DNA of 9,813 nt from DASVLX01 sp035552275 (GTDB taxonomy: Bacteria; Actinomycetota; Actinomycetes; Mycobacteriales; Pseudonocardiaceae), in the NCBI GenBank assembly GCA_035552275.1, contig DASZLR010000127.1:1-9813 (forward strand). The letters run 5' to 3'. A model generated the notes under the pieces. It searched no databases. It was not told the origin of the DNA and saw only the letters and a program-made list of their open reading frames with translations. Made by a program: the position numbers and the translations under genes. Below, piece after piece: positions 6,217-9,813 of the stretch (position 1 is its first letter; every line of letters begins with the position of its first letter).

Positions 6217-6963
6217 ATGACACACGAATTCGAGGTCCGCGAAGAGATCGAGCTGGATGCCACGCCCGAGCAGGTGTGGGACGCGATCGCCACCGGTCCG
6301 GGGATCGACTCCTGGTTCATGGGGAACACCGAGATCGAGCCCAAGCTCGGCGGCCGAACGCAACAGCGGATGGGGCCACAGACCGGCGAAGCCACGGTGA
6401 CCGCCTGGGAACCGGGCAAGCACTTCTCCTACCGCACCGACGCCGCGCCGGACGGCCAGTTCATGGCCTTCGAGTACCTGATCGAAGGTCGTGCCGGCGG
6501 CAGCACCGTGCTGCGCTTCGTGCACAGCGGCCTGCTCGACGACGACTGGGAAGAGCAGTACGACGCGCTCAAAGTCGGCGACCGGATGTACCTGGAGAAG
6601 CTGGCCGCCTACCTCAAGCACTTCCCCGGCCGGACGTCGCACTACAACCTGTTCCAGATCGGCACGCCGAACCCCGACAGCGATGCGGTGTGGAGCGCGT
6701 TCAGCGCGGTGGCCGGGCTCGGCGCCTCGGTCAAGGCCGGCGACAGCGCCCGGATCACGCTGCCCGGCGTGTCCCCGACCGACGGGGTCGTCGCGTTCGT
6801 CCGGGACCGGAAGTACGTCGGCGTGCGCACCGACGACGGCCTGTTCGTCTTCATGCACGGCTGGATGCACGGCGTCGTCGCCGAGTACCACAGCTACCTC
6901 GGCGCCACCGACGAGAAGGAGACCGCCCAGGCGGTGCAGGACTGGCTCAGCTCGCTCGCCTGA
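6217..6963 (+). CDS. SRPBCC / AHSA1-like protein with an extra C-terminal domain
   Basis: A 248-residue protein from ATG 6217. Residues about 5-138 are an SRPBCC (START/Bet v 1-like) domain of the AHSA1 type: an opening strand REEIELDATPEQVWDAIAT, then GIDSWF, a strand-rich middle (TVTAWEPGKHFSYRTD, FEYLIEGRAGGSTVLRFVHSGL) and a closing long helix (WEEQYDALKVGDRMYLEKLAAYL). The fold makes a deep hydrophobic pocket for lipids, polyketides or aromatic compounds. Single-domain AHSA1 proteins are ~140-160 residues, so the extra ~105 residues (144-248) are unusual. They read as a small mixed alpha/beta domain (SARITLPG, GVVAFVRDRKYVGVRTDDGLFVFMHG) that I cannot name. The gap to the ArsR-type stop is one base, so expression is coupled. 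The role is probably binding or modifying the compound sensed by the regulator; this is inference. Confidence 0.87.
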   Translation: MTHEFEVREEIELDATPEQVWDAIATGPGIDSWFMGNTEIEPKLGGRTQQRMGPQTGEATVTAWEPGKHFSYRTDAAPDGQFMAFEYLIEGRAGGSTVLRFVHSGLLDDDWEEQYDALKVGDRMYLEKLAAYLKHFPGRTSHYNLFQIGTPNPDSDAVWSAFSAVAGLGASVKAGDSARITLPGVSPTDGVVAFVRDRKYVGVRTDDGLFVFMHGWMHGVVAEYHSYLGATDEKETAQAVQDWLSSLA

Positions 6964-6982
6964 GCCCGCCACGGGCCGCTCA
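6961..6982. terminator. Inverted repeats across the second pair of convergent stop codons
   Basis: TGAGC (6961-6965) and GCTCA (6978-6982) contain the TGA of the SRPBCC gene and the TGA of the minus-strand hydratase gene. Nested between them is an alternative stem GCCCG-CCA-CGGGC (6964-6976). The two stems share bases at 6964-6965, so only one can form fully. There is no T-run. The placement suggests a shared terminator for the two converging units, but stem strength is modest. Confidence 0.35.
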
Positions 6983-7792
6983 GCCTCCGAATGCCTTGCG
7001 AAGATCGGCGAGGCGCCGGAGCTGGGCGGCCCGTTCGGCCGCGCGCTGCTGGTCGAATGTCGGCCCGTCACTCGCAGCCGCCAGCAGCGCCAACGTTTCC
7101 TGGGTCGCGCCGGCCAGCGGCTTGCGCAGCCGGCCGACCAGCTCGTCCACCGCGTCGTCCAGCCCTTCGACCGGCACCACGTCGTTGACCAGGCCGATGC
7201 GCAGCGCCTCGGCCGCCGGCACCCGCCGCCCGGTCAGGCAGATCTCCACGGCACGCGCGTAGCCGACCGCGCGGACCAGCGGCAGCGTGCCACCCAGATC
7301 GGGCACCAGACCCAAGGTGGTCTCGGCCATGCTGAACTGGGCGTCCTCGGCGGCCAGCCGCAGGTCGCAGGCGAGCGCGAGCTGGAATCCGGCGCCGATG
7401 GCATGGCCCTGCACCGCGGCGACGGTGACCCGCCGCGGATCGGTCAGCCAGGCGAAACCGTCCTGGAACCGGCGCAGCATCAGATCGGCGTCGGCGGTCG
7501 AGCCCTCGGTCAGCGCGGGCAGGCCAGGATCGCCGGGCACGCCTTCGGGGCCGAACATCCGCCGGTCCAGACCAGCGGAAAAAGACCGCCCGGCACCGCG
7601 TACCACGACGACGCGGACGTCGGCCGCCAGCCGCGAACCGATGTGCGCCAACGCGTCCCAGGTGCTCGGCGTCTGCGCGTTGAGCGCGTCGGGCCGATCC
7701 AGGGTGACCGTCGCCAGCTCGCCATCGACCGCGAACCGGACAGCGCCACGCCGCAACAGTTCGGCGTCCGCTTCAGCGCCCATGTCCGTCAC
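6980..7792 (-). CDS. Enoyl-CoA hydratase/isomerase-family protein
   Basis: A 270-residue crotonase-fold protein of normal length. N-terminal VTLDRPDALNA (29-39) and SFSAGLDR (70-77) supply the first oxyanion-hole segment. GHAIGAGFQLALACDLRLAAED (129-150) supplies the second, followed by FSMAETTLGLVPDLGGT (153-169). Relative to rat mitochondrial enoyl-CoA hydratase, the Glu144 position is Gln137, while Glu164 is kept as Glu157. An Asp (165) stands in the GLVPDLGG loop, as in dienoyl-CoA isomerases. Isomerase or another crotonase activity is therefore as likely as water addition. It acts on CoA thioesters in the cytoplasm, perhaps in fatty-acid breakdown. The GTG start at 7792 is favoured over the internal ATG at 7783 because GAAGGAG lies 8 nt upstream. 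It follows the small regulator gene on the same strand, but a hairpin lies between them. It resembles M. tuberculosis echA12 in context. Confidence 0.92.
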   Translation of the reverse strand: MTDMGAEADAELLRRGAVRFAVDGELATVTLDRPDALNAQTPSTWDALAHIGSRLAADVRVVVVRGAGRSFSAGLDRRMFGPEGVPGDPGLPALTEGSTADADLMLRRFQDGFAWLTDPRRVTVAAVQGHAIGAGFQLALACDLRLAAEDAQFSMAETTLGLVPDLGGTLPLVRAVGYARAVEICLTGRRVPAAEALRIGLVNDVVPVEGLDDAVDELVGRLRKPLAGATQETLALLAAASDGPTFDQQRAAERAAQLRRLADLRKAFGG

Positions 7793-7800
7793 GGTACGAA

Positions 7801-7807
7801 CTCCTTC
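7801..7807 (-). promoter_or_regulatory. Ribosome binding site deciding the hydratase start
   Basis: The minus strand reads GAAGGAG, 8 nt before the GTG at 7792. It supports the GTG rather than the ATG nine bases downstream. Confidence 0.65.
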
Positions 7808-7842
7808 AGGTCGTCCCCGATGGTCCGTGACGTTGCAGTTGT

Positions 7843-7866
7843 CGCGCGGACCTCAATGACCGCGCG
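7843..7866 (-). terminator. GC-rich hairpin just after the small regulator gene
   Basis: CGCGCGG (7843-7849) and CCGCGCG (7860-7866) are perfect 7-bp arms around a 10-nt loop. On the minus strand the stem begins 5 nt after the stop of the small helix-turn-helix gene. It has no T-run, as is common for actinobacterial terminators. It would separate that gene from the downstream hydratase gene, which has its own good ribosome binding site. Confidence 0.45.
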
Positions 7867-7871
7867 CCAGC

Positions 7872-8081
7872 CTACTTCTTCTTCGTGCGGGTAGCGCCAC
7901 CACGTCCTCGCAGTGTCACGCCAGACTCGGACAGCACCCGATGCACGAATCCGTACGAGCGTCCGGTGGACTCGGCCAGCGAACGGATGCTGGCGCCTTT
8001 CTCGTACTTCCTCTTCAGGTCCGCGGCGAGCTTGTCCCGTGTGGCGCCGGTGATCCGAGCGCCCTTCTTCAGGTCAGCCAC
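7872..8081 (-). CDS. Small helix-turn-helix protein conserved in actinobacteria
   Basis: A 69-residue, strongly basic protein. Residues 30-56 (ASIRSLAESTGRSYGFVHRVLSESGV, with the turn at STGRS) form a helix-turn-helix of the resolvase/Hin type, ending in a basic tail (LRGRGG, then KKK). Almost nothing else is present, so it is a bare DNA-binding unit that would need to dimerise. Proteins of this length and pattern are widespread in Streptomyces and mycobacteria; I recall Rv1473A beside an ABC-F gene in M. tuberculosis. The start is GTG 8081, with AAAGGG 9 nt upstream. It lies between the ABC-F gene and the hydratase gene, all on the minus strand, with hairpins on both sides, which suggests its own transcript. 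Targets are unknown; the inverted repeats upstream are candidates. Confidence 0.82.
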   Translation of the reverse strand: MADLKKGARITGATRDKLAADLKRKYEKGASIRSLAESTGRSYGFVHRVLSESGVTLRGRGGATRTKKK

Positions 8082-8113
8082 CTTGTCCCACCCTTTCGGC
8101 CATGGTGCGGGTT

Positions 8114-8129
8114 GGATCGCGTACGATCC
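8114..8129. promoter_or_regulatory. Inverted repeat upstream of the small regulator gene (possible operator)
   Basis: GGATCG (8114-8119) and CGATCC (8124-8129) are perfect 6-bp arms separated by CGTA. The site lies 33 bases before the GTG at 8081, where an operator of a self-regulating gene would be expected. No convincing -35/-10 pair is visible around it. Confidence 0.35.
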
Positions 8130-8188
8130 CTACCGCCGCAATGATCGAACACGGACGGCCGGAACGCCAGGCGAACGGCAGAATTCTT

Positions 8189-8230
8189 CGCTGTGTGATC
8201 GTTATGTCACGCCAAGTCGATCACACAGCG
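8189..8230. repeat. Perfect 13-bp inverted repeat between the ABC-F and small regulator genes
   Basis: CGCTGTGTGATCG (8189-8201) and CGATCACACAGCG (8218-8230) are exact reverse complements around a 16-nt loop. On the minus strand the repeat begins 7 nt after the ABC-F stop. It could be the ABC-F terminator, lacking a T-run, or a binding site. It is about 108 bases before the small regulator's start. A perfect 12-bp palindrome GCCTGATCAGGC (8232-8243) covers the ABC-F stop codon right beside it. The rest of the 156-base intergenic stretch (8082-8237) holds nothing else I can support. Confidence 0.6.
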
Positions 8231-8237
8231 TGCCTGA

Positions 8238-9813
8238 TCAGGCAAGTTGGACAAGTTCGAGGTAGTCGTCCGACCAGTGATCTTCCGACCCATCGGGCAA
8301 CAGGATCACCCGCTCGGGCTCCAACGCGCGCACCGCGCCCGGATCGTGGGTCACCAGCACGACCGCGCCCGCGAACCGGCGCAACGCCTCCAGCACCTGC
8401 TCCCGGCTGGCCGGATCAAGGTTGTTCGTCGGCTCGTCCAGCAGCAGCACGTTCGCCGCGCTCGACACCAGCCCGGCCAGCGCCAGCCTGGTCTTCTCGC
8501 CGCCGGACAGCGTGCCGGCCGGCTGATCGAGCTGCTCGCCACTGAACAGGAACGTGCCCAGCAGGGTCCGCAGCTGCTGCTCCCCCGCGTCCGGCGCGGC
8601 GTGCCGAATGTTGTCCCACACACTGGCGTCGTGATCCAGCGTCTCGTGTTCCTGGGCGTAGTAGCCGATCCGCAGCCCGTGGCCGGGCACCAGCCGGCCC
8701 GCCTCCATCGGCTCCATCCCGCCCAGCAGCCGCAGCAGCGTGGTCTTGCCGGCGCCGTTGAGGCCCAGCACCACCACCCGTGAGCCGCGATCGACGGCGA
8801 GATCGACGCCGGTGAACACCTCCAGCGAGCCGTAGCTCTTGGACAGCCCCTCGGCCATCAGCGGAGTTCGCCCGCACGGCGCCGGCTCCGGGAACCGGAT
8901 CCGGGCCACCTTGTCCGCGTGCCGTTCCTCGTCCACGCCGGCGAGCAGCTTTTCCGCGCGGCGGGCCATGTTCTGCGCGGCCACCGCCTTGGTCGCCTTG
9001 GCACGCATCTTGTCCGCCTGCGCCAGCAGCGCGCCGGCCTTCTTCTCCGCGTTGGCGCGTTCCCGGCGACGGCGCTTCTCGTCGGTGGCCCGCGCGTCCA
9101 GATACCGCTGCCAGCCCATGTTGTAGGGGTCCAGCTCGCCGCGCGTGGCGTCCAGGAACCACACCTTGTTCACCACGGCGTCCAGCAGCTCGACATCGTG
9201 GCTGATCACCACCAGACCACCGTCGTGCGCCTTGAGGAAACCGCGCAGCCAGGTGATCGAGTCGGCGTCCAGGTGGTTGGTGGGCTCGTCCAGCAACAGC
9301 GTGGTGGCCGACCGGCCGCTCGCGCCGGCCTCGGAGGCGGCGAACAGGATGCGGCCCAACTCGACTCGGCGGCGCTGGCCGCCGGACAGCGTGCCGACCG
9401 GCTGGCCCAGCACCCGGTCGTCCAGGCCGAGGTTCGCGCAGATCCGGGCCGCCTCGCTTTCGGCCGCGTAGCCGCCCAGCGCGGAGAACCGGTCTTCCAG
9501 CCGGCCGTAGCGGCGGACCGCGGCATCGCGCGCCGACTCGTCCGCCAGCTCGGCCATTTCGGCCTGCGCCTTCTCCATCTCGCGCAGCAGCTCGTCCAGC
9601 CCACGGGCGGACAGCACCCGGTCCTTGGCGGTGACCGACAGATCACCCTCGCGCGGATCCTGCGGCAGATAGCCCAGTTCGCTGGACCGGCGCACCTCGC
9701 CGGCATAGGGCTGGCCCTCCCCGGCCAGCACCCGCAGCGTCGTCGTCTTGCCGGCGCCGTTGCGCCCGACCAGGCCAATTCGGTCCCCAGGTTGGACGCG
9801 CAGGGACACGCCG
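8238..9813 (-). CDS. ABC-F ATPase, 5' end outside the window
   Basis: Two ABC ATPase domains in one chain, with no membrane segment: the ABC-F pattern. Counting from the GTG codon at 9809 (523 residues), domain 1 has Walker A GRNGAGKTT (15-23), signature LSGGQ (141-145), Walker B LLLDEP (171-176) and switch His204. Domain 2 has NGAGKTT (351-357), LSGGE (434-438), LLLDEP (455-460) and His488. Between them, residues about 240-305 form a charged helical linker like the arm that reaches the ribosomal P-site tRNA. Both catalytic glutamates (175, 459) are intact. ABC-F proteins act on ribosomes, either to rescue stalled translation or to protect against antibiotics; which applies cannot be told from sequence. 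The GTG at 9809 is an internal Val codon: the frame continues through Gly to the window edge, so the N terminus, probably 20-25 residues, is missing. Context resembles M. tuberculosis Rv1473. Confidence 0.95.
   Translation of the reverse strand, partial: GVSLRVQPGDRIGLVGRNGAGKTTTLRVLAGEGQPYAGEVRRSSELGYLPQDPREGDLSVTAKDRVLSARGLDELLREMEKAQAEMAELADESARDAAVRRYGRLEDRFSALGGYAAESEAARICANLGLDDRVLGQPVGTLSGGQRRRVELGRILFAASEAGASGRSATTLLLDEPTNHLDADSITWLRGFLKAHDGGLVVISHDVELLDAVVNKVWFLDATRGELDPYNMGWQRYLDARATDEKRRRRERANAEKKAGALLAQADKMRAKATKAVAAQNMARRAEKLLAGVDEERHADKVARIRFPEPAPCGRTPLMAEGLSKSYGSLEVFTGVDLAVDRGSRVVVLGLNGAGKTTLLRLLGGMEPMEAGRLVPGHGLRIGYYAQEHETLDHDASVWDNIRHAAPDAGEQQLRTLLGTFLFSGEQLDQPAGTLSGGEKTRLALAGLVSSAANVLLLDEPTNNLDPASREQVLEALRRFAGAVVLVTHDPGAVRALEPERVILLPDGSEDHWSDDYLELVQLA

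Noticed and set aside
6491..7894. Long open frame on + covering the SRPBCC 3' half and the hydratase gene
   Set aside because: Low-complexity Arg/Ala/Thr-rich translation, spanning two real genes in other frames.
9807..9809. GTG at 9809 as the true start of the ABC-F gene
   Set aside because: It lies 15 codons before Walker A. The family has an extra strand and helix ahead of this point, and the frame continues to the window edge with Gly before Val, as in intact ABC-F proteins.

Overview
High-GC DNA with GTG starts, stop/start overlaps and an actinobacterial gene set. The likeliest source is an actinomycete, perhaps of the Pseudonocardiales; that placement is inferred from composition and protein flavour only. 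The window holds nine protein genes, the first and last at the window edges. I see no rRNA, tRNA, CRISPR array, transposase or phage gene. No gene-free stretch exceeds 160 bases.

Left part (1-2223): a TetR-type regulator on + meets, tail to tail, a minus-strand gene for a membrane-anchored periplasmic-binding-protein-like receptor. That receptor is the second gene of a translationally coupled pair (GTGA overlap). The first gene of the pair (2220-4286) encodes a 688-residue P-loop NTPase that I cannot assign to a named family. Receptor plus cytoplasmic NTPase is the least ordinary unit here and the best candidate for an undescribed sensing or signalling system.

Middle (4287-5523): a short divergent promoter region with a perfect 12-bp palindrome separates the NTPase pair from a rightward two-gene unit. 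That unit is a small helical protein of unknown function followed, with a one-base stop/start overlap, by a two-part GNAT acetyltransferase.

5524-6963: a self-contained ArsR-type regulator / SRPBCC (AHSA1-like) operon. It is preceded by two tandem GACAA-N6-TTGTC operator-like sites, 18 bp apart, one overlapping a TTGACA -35 hexamer. This suggests autoregulation by the ArsR protein.

6980-9813 (minus strand): an ABC-F ATPase (start outside the window), a 69-residue helix-turn-helix protein and an enoyl-CoA hydratase/isomerase-like protein. From memory, the same three families cluster in Mycobacterium tuberculosis (echA12 / Rv1473 / Rv1473A), so this looks like an old actinobacterial neighbourhood. 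Hairpins flank the small regulator gene on both sides, suggesting it is a separate transcription unit. Stop codons of both convergent gene pairs lie within inverted repeats.
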